Shown here piece by piece: positions 8,749 through 17,940 of a DNA stretch of 34,087 nucleotides. The DNA comes from Rhodospirillaceae bacterium (lineage in GTDB: Bacteria > Pseudomonadota > Alphaproteobacteria > MPNO01 > UBA2964), in contig JABJKO010000217.1 in NCBI GenBank assembly GCA_018660305.1, positions 1 through 34,087 of the forward strand, given 5' to 3'. The number at the start of each line of letters is the position of its first letter. Positions within the stretch are counted from its first letter, which is position 1. The notes beneath the pieces were generated by a model. That model was not told the DNA's origin and searched no databases. It saw only the letters and a program-made list of their open reading frames with translations. Both the position numbers and the translations under genes were made by a program.

Positions 8749-9471
8749 GTGTCAAATACCACAACAACCGACTCGATGATCCACCTCGAGGATGTTCATC
8801 TTAAGCTGGGGGGGCCGGGCGGCGCCGTCAATATATTGCGAGGCGTGGATTTATCCGTCGAGTCCGGCGAAAAGGTCAGCGTTGTCGGCCCTTCCGGGTC
8901 GGGCAAGACCACCATGTTGATGGTCATCGCCGGTCTGGAGCGTCCCACCAGCGGTCTTGTGCGAATCGCCGGTGTCGATCTGGGGGCGCTGGATGAGGAT
9001 GGTCTCGCGCTGTTCCGGCGCGACAATATGGGAATCGTGTTCCAGAATTTTCATCTGGTCCCCACCATGACGGCCATCGAGAACGTCGCCATTCCCAGCG
9101 AGTTCAGCGGCCATGACGATGCCTTCGACCGCGCGCGGCAGAGCCTGGAGTCAGTGGGCCTGGGTCATCGGCTCGACCATTATCCCGGCCAGCTATCGGG
9201 TGGTGAGCAGCAGCGTGTCGCCCTGGCGCGGGCTTTCGTTGCCAAGCCCCGCCTACTGCTTGCCGATGAGCCCACCGGCAATCTCGACCGGGAAACCGGC
9301 GAAGCGGTAATCGATCTGCTGTTTTCACTGGCCGACAAGCACGGCACGACTTTGGTCCTCATTACCCATGACAGCGCCATCGGTGCCCGCTGCGGACGGG
9401 AGATTCGCATTGCCGATGGGCGTGCCATCGGCGGCGCGGCGGTGGCCGACGGCGTGCGGCCGGTCGCATGA
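8749..9471 (+). CDS. ABC transporter ATPase, YbbA/LolD-like
   Basis: 240 aa if begun at GTG 8749 (an ATG at 8776 is the alternative). Cytosolic nucleotide-binding subunit of a type VII (MacB/LolD-like) ABC system that acts by mechanotransmission rather than classic transport. Walker A GPSGSGKTT at 47-55, Q-loop VFQN around 97-100, signature LSGGEQQR at 149-156, Walker B LLLADEP at 169-175, and H-loop LITHD near the end. Its TGA overlaps the ATG of the permease (ATGA at 9468), so the two are translationally coupled. Position opposite tesA matches the E. coli ybbA-ybbP/tesA arrangement. The substrate is unknown; export of lipid- or envelope-related molecules is the usual suggestion for the family. 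Confidence 0.94.
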   Translation: MSNTTTTDSMIHLEDVHLKLGGPGGAVNILRGVDLSVESGEKVSVVGPSGSGKTTMLMVIAGLERPTSGLVRIAGVDLGALDEDGLALFRRDNMGIVFQNFHLVPTMTAIENVAIPSEFSGHDDAFDRARQSLESVGLGHRLDHYPGQLSGGEQQRVALARAFVAKPRLLLADEPTGNLDRETGEAVIDLLFSLADKHGTTLVLITHDSAIGARCGREIRIADGRAIGGAAVADGVRPVA

Positions 9472-12008
9472 CGAACCTGCCCGTCGCCCTGCGGCTGGCC
9501 CGGCGTGAATTGCGCGGCGGGATCAAGGGGTTTCGTATATTTCTCGCCTGTCTTGCCCTCGGTGTGGCGACCATCGCCGGTATCGGCTCCATCGCCGATG
9601 CTCTGGTGGCGGGCCTCGAAGGGGACGGCCGTGTGCTGCTGGGCGGCGATGTGTCGCTGCGCGTCGTCCACCGGCCCATCAGCAAGGCGCAGAAAGACTG
9701 GCTGCAGGATAGGGCGGCGGTCTCCGAAGTGATCTCCATGCGGTCCATGGCGCACCGCGCCGACGGCGCCGGACGGACGCTGATCTCTCTCAAGGCGGTG
9801 GACAATTTCTATCCGCTCTACGGCGATCTCGTTCTCGACAAGGCGGCCCCACCGGCGCGGCTCTTCGCCCCGAAGGACGGTGTCTGGGGCGCGCTGGTAG
9901 AGCCCCGTATCCTGGAGCGGCTCGGTTTGGCTTCCGGCGACCGGGTGCGGGTCGGCGATGCCACCTATGAGATCCGGGCCCTGGTTCGCTCCGAGCCCGA
10001 CCGGATCGGCGGGGCCCGGTCCATCACCTTCGGGCCACGCTTTATTGTCTCCCACGAAAGCCTGGGCGCCACCGGTTTGGTCCGGCCCGGGGCGCAGGTG
10101 CGCTACCGCTATCGCCTGCGTCTGCCGGAGACCACGAATCTCGAGGCCTTTCGCGCCACCCTTGATGCGACGTTTCCCGATGCGGGCTGGCGGGTGCGCG
10201 ACCGGACGGCGGCGACGCCCGGCGTCAAGCGGGTGATCGACCGGACCACCCAGTTCATTACCCTGGTGGGTCTGACGGCGCTGCTGATCGGCGGTGTCGG
10301 CGCCGGCAATGCGGTCCGCTCCTATCTGGGCGGCAAAGCGTCTGTCATTGCGACCCTGAAATGCATGGGCGCGACGAAGGCGCTGATCTTTCAGATCTAT
10401 CTCATCGAAATCGGAATTATGGCCGTCATCGGTATCGGTATCGGGCTCCTGGTTGGCGCCGTCCTACCGGTTCTCGCCGCTTCGGTCATTTCCCAGTTCA
10501 TGGCGCTGCCGCTGCAGTTCGGCCTTTATCCCGCACCCTTGCTGCTCGCGACGGCCTTTGGCGCGCTTACCGCCATGGCATTCTCTCTATGGCCGCTGGC
10601 GCGGGCCTGCGGCATCGCGCCAGGCAGTCTGTTTCGCGATCTGGTGGCGCCGGAACAGGCGCGGCCGGGCCGGGCGATCTGGCTCGCGGTGGGGTTCCTG
10701 ATCGTATCGCTGGCCGCGCTGGCCATCGTGACCGCCTATGACCGGGTCATCGCGGCGTGGTTTGTCGGCGGCTCGGCGATCGCCTTCGCGTTGTTTTATG
10801 GGGCCGGCCGGGCCGTCATGGCGCTTGCGGCGCGGCTCAATACGGCGTCGCGCACGGCGCGCCGGACGACACTGCGGCTGGCGCTGGCCAATCTGTACCG
10901 GCCGGGGGCGCAGACCGCCAACATCGTGCTGTCCATGGGGCTGGGTCTGACCGTGCTGGTGGCGGTGGTCGTGGTGGAGGGCAATCTGACCCGCCAGATC
11001 AGAAGCACCCTGCCGGCCAATGCGCCGGGGTTCTATTTCATCGATATCCAGCCCGATCAGGTGGCGCCGTTCGAGGCGACGGTCCGCGCGGTCGACGGTG
11101 TCCGAGAGCTAACCCGTGTCCCCATGCTGCGTGGCCGCATCACCAGGGTGAAGGGCGTGCCGGCCAGGGACGTCAAGGTGGCGCCCAATGTGGCCTGGGT
11201 ATTGCGCAATGACCGCGGCCTGACCTGGTCGGCCCGGCCGCCGGAGGGTGTCCGCCTTGTGGCGGGCGAATGGTGGCCTGCCGATTATAAGGGCCCGCCG
11301 CTGATTTCCTTCGATGAACGGGCTGCCCGGGGCATGGGGGTCGGTGTCGGCGACACGCTGGAAATCAACGTGTTGGGCAGACCGATCATCGCCCGCATCG
11401 CGAATTTGCGCGAAATCGTCTGGGGCACGCTGCAGCTTAATTTCGTGATTATCCTGTCGCCGGGAATCATCGAAAAAGCGCCGCAGACTCATATCGCCAC
11501 CCTCATGCTTGATGCGCGGGCGGAAAGTCCCGTCGAGGATGCTGTGAGCGCGAAGTTCGCCAATATCACCGCGATCCGGGTCAAGGATATCCTGGTGACC
11601 CTGACCGAACTGATGGAGCGGATCGCCGGCGCGGTGCGGGTGACCGCCAGCATCACCGTGCTCGCCGGCGCTCTGGTGCTGGGGGGCGCCATCGCCGGTG
11701 GCCATCAGCGCCGGGTCTATGATGGCGTGGTGCTGAAAGTCCTGGGGGCCCGGCGAAAGCAGATTCTCGCCACGTTCCTGATGGAATATGCGTTTTTGGC
11801 CCTGTCGACGGCTTTTGCCGCCACGATCATGGGATCGGTGGCCGGCTGGGCGGTGCTGACCAAGGTCATGCGCGTCGATTGGAGTCCGGTCCCGGCGGCA
11901 ATATTGGTGACGGCTCTCGGCGCCAGCCTGTTCATCATAGTGCTGGCGCTGGCCGGTACGTGGCGCATATTGGGCCAGAAAGCCGCGCCGCTGCTTCGTA
12001 ATGATTAA
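9468..12008 (+). CDS. FtsX-like ABC permease, YbbP-like
   Basis: 846 aa integral inner-membrane protein, partner of the upstream ATPase with which it overlaps by 4 bp. An N-terminal membrane segment lies at about 21-45, followed by a large periplasmic region that includes GGDVSLRVVHRP. A first FtsX domain lies at about 260-385 (GLTALLIGGVGAGNAVRSY), a central group of membrane helices at 390-470, a second periplasmic region, and a second FtsX domain at about 710-840. Two FtsX domains and a length above 800 aa are as expected for YbbP. The family has been linked to envelope lipid processing, consistent with the adjacent TesA esterase, but function is not proven. No terminator follows directly; 108 bp separate it from the BI-1 gene. 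Confidence 0.94.
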   Translation: MTNLPVALRLARRELRGGIKGFRIFLACLALGVATIAGIGSIADALVAGLEGDGRVLLGGDVSLRVVHRPISKAQKDWLQDRAAVSEVISMRSMAHRADGAGRTLISLKAVDNFYPLYGDLVLDKAAPPARLFAPKDGVWGALVEPRILERLGLASGDRVRVGDATYEIRALVRSEPDRIGGARSITFGPRFIVSHESLGATGLVRPGAQVRYRYRLRLPETTNLEAFRATLDATFPDAGWRVRDRTAATPGVKRVIDRTTQFITLVGLTALLIGGVGAGNAVRSYLGGKASVIATLKCMGATKALIFQIYLIEIGIMAVIGIGIGLLVGAVLPVLAASVISQFMALPLQFGLYPAPLLLATAFGALTAMAFSLWPLARACGIAPGSLFRDLVAPEQARPGRAIWLAVGFLIVSLAALAIVTAYDRVIAAWFVGGSAIAFALFYGAGRAVMALAARLNTASRTARRTTLRLALANLYRPGAQTANIVLSMGLGLTVLVAVVVVEGNLTRQIRSTLPANAPGFYFIDIQPDQVAPFEATVRAVDGVRELTRVPMLRGRITRVKGVPARDVKVAPNVAWVLRNDRGLTWSARPPEGVRLVAGEWWPADYKGPPLISFDERAARGMGVGVGDTLEINVLGRPIIARIANLREIVWGTLQLNFVIILSPGIIEKAPQTHIATLMLDARAESPVEDAVSAKFANITAIRVKDILVTLTELMERIAGAVRVTASITVLAGALVLGGAIAGGHQRRVYDGVVLKVLGARRKQILATFLMEYAFLALSTAFAATIMGSVAGWAVLTKVMRVDWSPVPAAILVTALGASLFIIVLALAGTWRILGQKAAPLLRND

Positions 12009-12049
12009 GATTTACAACGTTTTAACTGCGATTCGCCGCTAATCGTGAC

Positions 12050-12077
12050 TTGATTTTTAACTACCGTTCCCCATACT
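12050..12077 (+). promoter_or_regulatory. Possible sigma-70 promoter of the BI-1/YccA gene
   Basis: TTGATT at 12050-12055 and CATACT at 12072-12077 are separated by 16 bp in an AT-rich pocket between the FtsX permease and the BI-1 gene. The start site would fall near 12084, about 33 bases before the ATG. The match to consensus is only moderate. Confidence 0.3.
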
Positions 12078-12116
12078 TATACCTAGTGCAAACTGTGTCA
12101 TCGACGAGGATTTGGA

Positions 12117-12869
12117 ATGGCATTCGATACTGAAAGAAACACGCTTGCCGGCGTTGGCCAGCAGGCTGCGATCGATGAGGGCCTGCGCGCCTATATGCTG
12201 CGGGTCTATAATTATATGGCCTCCGGTCTGGCGTTGACCGGCATCGTGGCCATGGTCATTGCGAATATGTCGGTGGTCACCGGCGCAAGCGGTGAAATCG
12301 TCGGCCTGACGTCGTTGGGTCAGGCGCTGTTCGGTTCCGCCCTCAAATGGGTTGTCATGCTGGCGCCGCTCGGGTTCGTCTTGTTCCTGAGTTTCGGTCT
12401 TCACCGGATGAGCTTTACGACCGCTCAGGCGGTATTCTGGGCCTTCGCCGGCGCCATGGGTGTGTCCATGGCAACCATATTCATGGTCTATACCGGCGGC
12501 AGTATCGCGCGCGTATTCTTCATCGCGGCCGGCACCTTCGCGGCCATGAGCCTCTACGGCTACACCACCAAGAAGGATCTGTCCGGGTTCGGCACCTTCC
12601 TGTTCATGGGGCTGATCGGCATCATCATCGCCAGCGTCGTGAACATGTTCATGCAAAGCTCGGCGCTACAATTCGCCATCTCGGTGATCGGCGTCCTGGT
12701 GTTTGTCGGGCTCACCGCCTACGACACGCAGAACATCAAGAACGAATATTCTGAATTCCATGATCGGGAAACCGCCGGCAAGCTCGCGATCTCGGGCGCG
12801 CTGCGTCTCTATCTCGATTTCATCAATCTTTTCATCATGCTGCTGCATCTGTTCGGCGACCGCCGCTAG
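12117..12869 (+). CDS. Bax inhibitor-1 / YccA family integral membrane protein
   Basis: 250 aa. The start is fixed by GAGGA at 12106-12110, six bases before the ATG. Seven hydrophobic segments are visible between about residue 32 and the C-terminus, the usual BI-1 topology, preceded by a polar N-terminus and RAYMLRVYNYM, a common entry motif of bacterial members. The family includes YccA, an inhibitor of FtsH proteolysis, and BsYetJ, a pH-sensitive calcium leak channel. The Asp pair that forms the YetJ pore latch has a likely counterpart in the last helices (GLTAYDTQ and YLDFINLF). Transcription is probably its own: a candidate promoter lies upstream and a strong terminator downstream. Confidence 0.95.
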   Translation: MAFDTERNTLAGVGQQAAIDEGLRAYMLRVYNYMASGLALTGIVAMVIANMSVVTGASGEIVGLTSLGQALFGSALKWVVMLAPLGFVLFLSFGLHRMSFTTAQAVFWAFAGAMGVSMATIFMVYTGGSIARVFFIAAGTFAAMSLYGYTTKKDLSGFGTFLFMGLIGIIIASVVNMFMQSSALQFAISVIGVLVFVGLTAYDTQNIKNEYSEFHDRETAGKLAISGALRLYLDFINLFIMLLHLFGDRR

Positions 12870-12893
12870 AGACAGCACCCAACGTTAATACGG

Positions 12894-12925
12894 AACCGGG
12901 CGCCTTCAGGCGCCCGGTTTTGTTT
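12894..12925 (+). terminator. Rho-independent terminator after the BI-1 gene
   Basis: A perfect 11-bp stem (12894-12904 with 12909-12919) encloses a TTCA loop and is followed by TTGTTTT. It lies 25 bp after the BI-1 stop, between convergent genes. The T-rich tail exists only on the plus strand, so it acts chiefly on BI-1 transcription. Confidence 0.92.
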
Positions 12926-12939
12926 TGAGGTTAGTTTCT

Positions 12940-13527
12940 CTAATCCTTGGTGAGAAGGCGCACCAGCCGGGCGCTGCCGGTATGGATATCCCCCGCATTG
13001 AGCAGGTGGGTGACCGGAACGCCGTCCGGCAGCACCACGGCGCGGGCCAGCCTGGCGGCGGCGGTGGCGGGATCGGCGCGCTTCCTCAGGCGGGATTCCA
13101 GCACCTCGCGCGGCGCCGTGACCTGAATCACCTTGGTCGGCGAGAAATAGGCGAATCCGGCGGCAACGACGGTGCGTGACACGTTGGCGATCACGTTTCG
13201 GCCAGCCGCGAGTTCATCTTCATAGGCAATGGAAATGCCGTAATCCGTGTCATAAACGCGCCAGGAGAGCATGAATTTGCCGCGCTCGGCGCGTTTCAGG
13301 AAATCCTCCGGCGAGACCGGTTCGTGATCTTCGCGGTGGCTCTCCAGCGGCCGCGTGATGGTGCGCCGGGCGAATACGAAATCCCCGTCGCTTTCGAGAT
13401 CGGTTTGCGCTGCGCGCAGCAGGCTATCCTTGCCGGCGCCGCTGGGGCCGACAATGAGGAAGAGCGTGCCACGGGGAGCGACAGGCCGCACTCGGGTGGC
13501 GCGCGCTGCGCGGCGGGGAATCGCCAT
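12940..13527 (-). CDS. phnN: Ribose 1,5-bisphosphate phosphokinase PhnN
   Basis: 195 aa. PhnN phosphorylates ribose 1,5-bisphosphate to PRPP, the last step of C-P lyase phosphonate breakdown and an alternative PRPP source. Walker A is GPSGAGKDS at 27-35, followed by a guanylate-kinase-like fold with RRTITRP and a lid region around SRLRKRAD. The Lys-Asp-Ser ending of the P-loop is typical of PhnN and distinguishes it from guanylate kinase. No other phn gene is in the window, and the neighbour upstream on the same strand is a Rieske oxygenase about 100 bp away, so the gene appears solitary. Start: ATG at 13527 with GAGGCG about 12 bases upstream. Confidence 0.92.
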   Translation of the reverse strand: MAIPRRAARATRVRPVAPRGTLFLIVGPSGAGKDSLLRAAQTDLESDGDFVFARRTITRPLESHREDHEPVSPEDFLKRAERGKFMLSWRVYDTDYGISIAYEDELAAGRNVIANVSRTVVAAGFAYFSPTKVIQVTAPREVLESRLRKRADPATAAARLARAVVLPDGVPVTHLLNAGDIHTGSARLVRLLTKD

Positions 13528-13631
13528 GGGAAGAGCGCCTCAAATCATGGGCGGCGCCTGGATTGCCGCCGCACCGTGTCAATGACACGCCATGATGCCC
13601 GCCCTCTATTGAGATTTTCCTAAGTGCCGGC

Positions 13632-14690
13632 CTAAGCGGAGGCGCGAATTTCCGCACCGGATTGTTGCTCGTCGGCCAGGATACGCTCCACAATGCGGCG
13701 TGCCTGCAGCCCACCGGCATCCTGGTTGAAATCCACCGCCGGCGGCAGGGTGTCGCCATGGGCGGATAAATTGCCCTGCTGAGAGCCGATAACCGCCAGA
13801 TCCTCCAGGAAGGCTGTGTGTACCTGCCGGTAAACCAGCTCGGTCACGGTGGGGTCATCGAGCCGGAAATTATGCGCCTGGGCCCAGAAATAATGGGTGG
13901 TAGTATCGGTTTCCGGCGTGATGGCGTTGAGATTGCGCATGGAGACTCCATGGGACCGGTCGCCTTCGGTAGCGCCGGTCCCGGCCCGCGCGCCGCCCAC
14001 ATCCAGCCTGACGAATCCCGGTGGGGTAAACTCGATGATCTGCCAGCGGTCGATATTTTCATCCGGCGCGAACCCGCCGGCCTTCTGCAGAAACGGCGGT
14101 GGCGGGCTGTCGAGAATCCAGCGTGTCACCCGCACCAGATCGCCCTCGCGCTCGGTGGTGATGGGGTTGGCGGCGATGGCGTCGGTGCCCAATGTGGTGG
14201 GGTGGACGAACTGCAAATGGGTGAGATCCAGTAGATTATCCACCAGCAGCTGGTAATTGCCCGGCAGATCGAGCTTTTCGCCCTTGGCCCGCCAGCGCGG
14301 ATCGTCCATCCAGTGGAAATCCTCGATGTCGTCGGGATTGGCCAGCGCCGGGTCGCCCATCCAGATCCAGATCCAGTGATACCGCTCGACCACCGGGAAG
14401 CTGCGCACACAGGCTTCCGGCGGAATGGTTTTTTGGCTCGGGATGTGAATGCAGGTGCCCGACGGGTCGTAGGTCAGCCCGTGATAGACGCATTCCAAAT
14501 TGTCGCCCCGCAAATTGCCGTCCGACAGGGGCATGTGGCGGTGGCAGCAGCGGTCTTCCAGCGCCACCGGGTCGCCGTTTTCGCGCCGGTAGAGCACCAC
14601 GGGCTGGTTGCACAGGGTGCGGCGGAACAGTTCCTGGCGCCGGACTTCGTGGTCCCAGGCGGCCACATACCAGTAATTGCGCGGAAACAT
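13632..14690 (-). CDS. Rieske [2Fe-2S] aromatic oxygenase alpha subunit, VanA-like
   Basis: 352 aa. The oxygenase component hydroxylates or O-demethylates aromatic acids using electrons from a separate reductase; the closest pattern is vanillate demethylase or phthalate dioxygenase type. The Rieske centre is Cys48-x-His50 and Cys67-x2-His70, spaced by 16 residues. The mononuclear iron site lies in DNLLDLTHLQFVH, with bridging Asp155 and ligands His158 and His163. Start ATG 14690 has GGAG eight bases upstream. No ferredoxin reductase (VanB) is found in the window, so electrons must come from elsewhere. The substrate cannot be assigned; the catabolic genes further right make an aromatic acid plausible. 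Confidence 0.93.
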   Translation of the reverse strand: MFPRNYWYVAAWDHEVRRQELFRRTLCNQPVVLYRRENGDPVALEDRCCHRHMPLSDGNLRGDNLECVYHGLTYDPSGTCIHIPSQKTIPPEACVRSFPVVERYHWIWIWMGDPALANPDDIEDFHWMDDPRWRAKGEKLDLPGNYQLLVDNLLDLTHLQFVHPTTLGTDAIAANPITTEREGDLVRVTRWILDSPPPPFLQKAGGFAPDENIDRWQIIEFTPPGFVRLDVGGARAGTGATEGDRSHGVSMRNLNAITPETDTTTHYFWAQAHNFRLDDPTVTELVYRQVHTAFLEDLAVIGSQQGNLSAHGDTLPPAVDFNQDAGGLQARRIVERILADEQQSGAEIRASA

Positions 14691-14787
14691 GGTCTAACTC
14701 CGTCGTTTAATGTCTGCCGTTTGGCTGGTTCCGATTGTCCCGCCCCGGGCCGCTAAAATCAACTAATTCACGCCGACCCGGCACGGG

Positions 14788-15846
14788 TTACGAAATATCC
14801 ATGATGGTGACGGTGACCGAGCGGCTCGACCCATTGCGGATCACGGTCAGCGCCGTGCGGTTGCCGACCCCCACCTTGCCGAGCGCCTCGGCGAATTCGG
14901 CCAGGGTGCGGATGGCGCGCCCGTCCACATGGGTGATCACATCGCCAAGCTGCCGCCCGTCGACGCCTCGAAGCCCGGCCTTCCGGGCGGCCGAGCCGGG
15001 AAGCACGTCGGCGATGACCAGCCCGTCGATGCCGGCCCGGGCGGCGACTTCTTCCGGCAGTACCGTGATGCCGATTCCCGGCCGCGGCACATGGCCGGTC
15101 TTGATGAGCTGCGGCACGATCTGATTGACCACATCCACCGGCACGGAAAAGCCGATACCGGCCGATGACCCCGTGCCGGAAATGATCGCCGTATTGACGC
15201 CGATGAGCCGGCCCGCCGAATCCACCAGGGGTCCGCCGGAATTTCCCGGATTAATGGCGGCATCGGTCTGGATGACGCCGGCCACCTCGCGGTTATCGGC
15301 GGTGGGCAGGCGCCGGTTGAGCGCGCTGATGATGCCTGACGTGAGTGTCCGGCTGAGGCCGAACGGGTTGCCGATGGCGAAAACCGACTGGCCGACCTTG
15401 AGATCTTCCGAGCGCCCGATGGGGATGGGCCGCAGGCTTTCCCGCGTGCCGGTCAGCCGGACCACGGCGAGATCGTAATCCGGCGCCGTTCCGATGATTT
15501 GTGCCGCCACCGTCTCACCGGTATCGAGCCGGACAGCTACCTGCCGCGCGCCGGCCACCACATGGTTGTTGGTGACCACGTGACCGGCCCGGTCCCAAAC
15601 GAACCCGGACCCCGCGCCGCCACCTTCGCCGCCGCCGTTATTGGTGAAGATATAGACCACCGACGGCGCGATGGCCTCGAACAGGGCGATGGTGCTTTTT
15701 TCTGACTCTGCCAGCGATCCCCGCGCCGTCACCGGGCGCACGTCATCGGCGGTCAGGAAAGTACCGCGGATAAACTGATCGCCGAGATAGATGGTGGCCA
15801 GGATCAGAATCCAGATCAGGGCGTAGCGGCCGAAATTTTTATTCAT
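14788..15846 (-). CDS. Membrane-anchored HtrA/DegS-type serine protease with one PDZ domain
   Basis: 352 aa from the ATG at 15846 (an upstream GGAA supports it; longer starts run into a region without hydrophobic continuity). An N-terminal anchor at 8-23 (ALIWILILATIYLGDQ) places it in the periplasm. The catalytic triad is complete: His95 in NNHVV, Asp125 in PDYDLAV, and Ser203 in GNSGGPL. A single PDZ domain covers about 256-350. One anchor plus one PDZ resembles DegS more than the two-PDZ DegP, so a regulatory or quality-control protease is likely. It is divergent from an SDR gene with 83 bp between starts. Confidence 0.93.
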   Translation of the reverse strand: MNKNFGRYALIWILILATIYLGDQFIRGTFLTADDVRPVTARGSLAESEKSTIALFEAIAPSVVYIFTNNGGGEGGGAGSGFVWDRAGHVVTNNHVVAGARQVAVRLDTGETVAAQIIGTAPDYDLAVVRLTGTRESLRPIPIGRSEDLKVGQSVFAIGNPFGLSRTLTSGIISALNRRLPTADNREVAGVIQTDAAINPGNSGGPLVDSAGRLIGVNTAIISGTGSSAGIGFSVPVDVVNQIVPQLIKTGHVPRPGIGITVLPEEVAARAGIDGLVIADVLPGSAARKAGLRGVDGRQLGDVITHVDGRAIRTLAEFAEALGKVGVGNRTALTVIRNGSSRSVTVTIMDIS

Positions 15847-15929
15847 GGGCTCAATTCCAACATGCCTTGACGGATAGACACAGGCTTCTGACAATGCCCG
15901 CAAGAAATCATAAATCAGGGAGATATCAT

Positions 15930-16688
15930 ATGGGCATGTTGGACGGGCTTGTCACCATCGTCACCGGCGGCGCGCAGGGTATCGGCGCCGCCTATGCAAA
16001 AACCTACGTGGCGGAAGGGGCCAAGGTGGTGGTGACCGACGTGCTCGACCCCGAGCCGCTGGTTGCCGAGTTGAAAAGCGCGGGGGGCGACGCCATCGGC
16101 GTGGTTTCCGATGTGACCGACGAGGCTCAGAACGCCGCCCTGGTCGCCCAGGTGACCGAAACCTATGGCCGCATAGATGTGCTGATGAACAACGCGGCCC
16201 TGTTCGGCGGGCTCAAGCGTCAGCGGTTCGAGACCATCGACCTCGATGAGTTCGACGCCGTCCTGCGGGTCAATATCCGGGGCGTCTGGCAGATGACCAA
16301 GGCGGTGACGCCGGTCATGCGCAAACAGGGCTACGGTAAGATCATCAATATCGCGTCGGGCACCGTCTTCAAGGGCACGCCGCTGCAGCTTGATTACGTG
16401 ACCTCGAAGGGAGGCGTCATCGCCATGACCCGGGTGCTGGCGCGCGAGCTGGGCGAGGACAATATCTGCGTCAACGCCATCGCCCCGGGCCTGACCGAGA
16501 GCGAGGCGGTCACAGAGGGCGGGCAGTTCAGCGCCGAACATTTCGCCGCCAATATCGGCAGCCGGGCTATCAAGCGCCCTGAGGTGCCCGAGGATCTGGT
16601 GGGCGCGGCGGTGTTCCTCGCCTCATCGGATTCCGATTTTATCACCGGCCAGGTGCTGTGCATCGATGGCGGCTCGGTCACGCATTAA
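15930..16688 (+). CDS. SDR family NAD(P)-dependent oxidoreductase
   Basis: 252 aa, classical short-chain dehydrogenase. The start ATG 15930 follows AGGGAGA with a six-base spacer. Cofactor loop TGGAQGIG at 12-19; Asp37 (TDVLD) after strand 2 favours NAD over NADP. NNAA is at 87-90, and the full catalytic tetrad is Asn115, Ser143, Tyr156 and Lys160 (YVTSK). The C-terminus GQVLCIDGG is standard. The substrate is unknown; homologues act on alcohols, sugars or 3-hydroxyacyl compounds. It is followed 27 bp later by the stop of the convergent SGNH gene. Confidence 0.94.
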   Translation: MGMLDGLVTIVTGGAQGIGAAYAKTYVAEGAKVVVTDVLDPEPLVAELKSAGGDAIGVVSDVTDEAQNAALVAQVTETYGRIDVLMNNAALFGGLKRQRFETIDLDEFDAVLRVNIRGVWQMTKAVTPVMRKQGYGKIINIASGTVFKGTPLQLDYVTSKGGVIAMTRVLARELGEDNICVNAIAPGLTESEAVTEGGQFSAEHFAANIGSRAIKRPEVPEDLVGAAVFLASSDSDFITGQVLCIDGGSVTH

Positions 16689-16715
16689 GGTGAACGTAGT
16701 TGCGGGTGGTGCGTG

Positions 16716-17867
16716 CTAGCGCTGAACCGCTTTTATCCGTTCCGCCAGAGCCATCGCGACGGCCTTGGCGCCGAGATCGTTTAAGTGTCCGTCATAGGGC
16801 AACCAGTATTGATTTAGCTTGCTGCTCTTGAGGGCATCGAACAGGCTAAAGCAGTCGAGTTTGAACTCCATGCATGCGGCGCGGCTTGCGTAAGTGGGGA
16901 AATCGCGGGCCGGAAATACCACTCCACCCTTTGAATAGGCTTCGTAATAGCTGTCATTGGTAAAGGCGCGCCACGGAAGAATGGTGGTTACCAATGTTGC
17001 ACCCTTTTGCTCGACGAGTTCGCGCATGCGGCCGACAATTCGCAGATTGTTGTAAAATGACTTTGTCGGCAGCTTTTCAAAAAGCGACGATTTTGGCCGC
17101 ATTCCATACCATAACAATTTGAGACGGGGGAGCGTCAGGTAGGCGAACGCCGAGGACATAACGGCGGTATTGGCGAATTCGCTGGGCGAGCCGAATTTGG
17201 GAATAAAGAGTCCGGTTTTGTCATAAACCGTCAGACGCCACGTTTTGTCCGGGTGCAGTAAAAATTTTGGTTTTGCGAGGCAAGTCGGAAATTGAGTGGA
17301 CTGATCAGGCTCCTTTGGACAGGGCCGCATCTTTATGTTCTGTGGATTAAATTTCGACTGGTCGGTTACTAGATCATTCCAGCCAACCATCACGAGAACG
17401 ACGTCTCGTGGTGTCAGGTTTGCCCAAATCTGTGAAAGCCGCACGAGATATTGATCGGTGTTAATTCCGGGGACGCCGAGATTGTAAACCTCGGCATCGT
17501 TCAGTAGGCACTGAAGTTGGTTCGGCCAACTATCGTCGTCCGACAATCCAAACCCAAATGTCTGACTATCGCCAATTGTGAATATCCGCTTGGACGGTGT
17601 CCCATTGTCGCTATTGCTGGACATGCGGCACGGTACCTGCCGCATGCCGTTGGCGCCGATTGTGACAGGCCTGTCCAAAAAATCGACCTGATTGCCCATC
17701 TCGAAGCTGGTGTTGGGTTCGAAGACCCAAAATCCCCGGTCATCCCAAACCAGCGAATCAAGCGGCATGTTATACGGCGATGGGATATTGATAAAGAGAC
17801 GCAAACCGCCTTCGAGTATCAACAGGCCAATTAAAACCGCAAGCAATGCCTGTCCAGCATGTTTCAT
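16716..17867 (-). CDS. SGNH/GDSL hydrolase-like protein with N-terminal membrane anchor
   Basis: 383 aa from ATG 17867; a GTG at 17885 would add six residues. A hydrophobic segment at about 8-26 suggests an anchored or exported protein. SGNH blocks are recognisable: GDSQTFGFG with Ser101, NLGVPG around 129-134, GWND with Asn164, and YDGHLND with Asp359 and His361. The arrangement recalls polysaccharide or lipid O-acetyl-modifying SGNH proteins, but the substrate is not assignable. Two 60-base samples counted by hand give 45 and 50% GC, against 60% in the preceding SDR and 72% in the following permease, so acquisition by transfer is plausible. It lies next to an AEC gene remnant. Confidence 0.85.
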   Translation of the reverse strand: MKHAGQALLAVLIGLLILEGGLRLFINIPSPYNMPLDSLVWDDRGFWVFEPNTSFEMGNQVDFLDRPVTIGANGMRQVPCRMSSNSDNGTPSKRIFTIGDSQTFGFGLSDDDSWPNQLQCLLNDAEVYNLGVPGINTDQYLVRLSQIWANLTPRDVVLVMVGWNDLVTDQSKFNPQNIKMRPCPKEPDQSTQFPTCLAKPKFLLHPDKTWRLTVYDKTGLFIPKFGSPSEFANTAVMSSAFAYLTLPRLKLLWYGMRPKSSLFEKLPTKSFYNNLRIVGRMRELVEQKGATLVTTILPWRAFTNDSYYEAYSKGGVVFPARDFPTYASRAACMEFKLDCFSLFDALKSSKLNQYWLPYDGHLNDLGAKAVAMALAERIKAVQR

Positions 17868-17940
17868 AACTAAACGCTCATGCACTTTGAATTACCGGGG
17901 AGCTTATACTAATAGGTTCGGCGCTGCCCCTCCAAATGCC

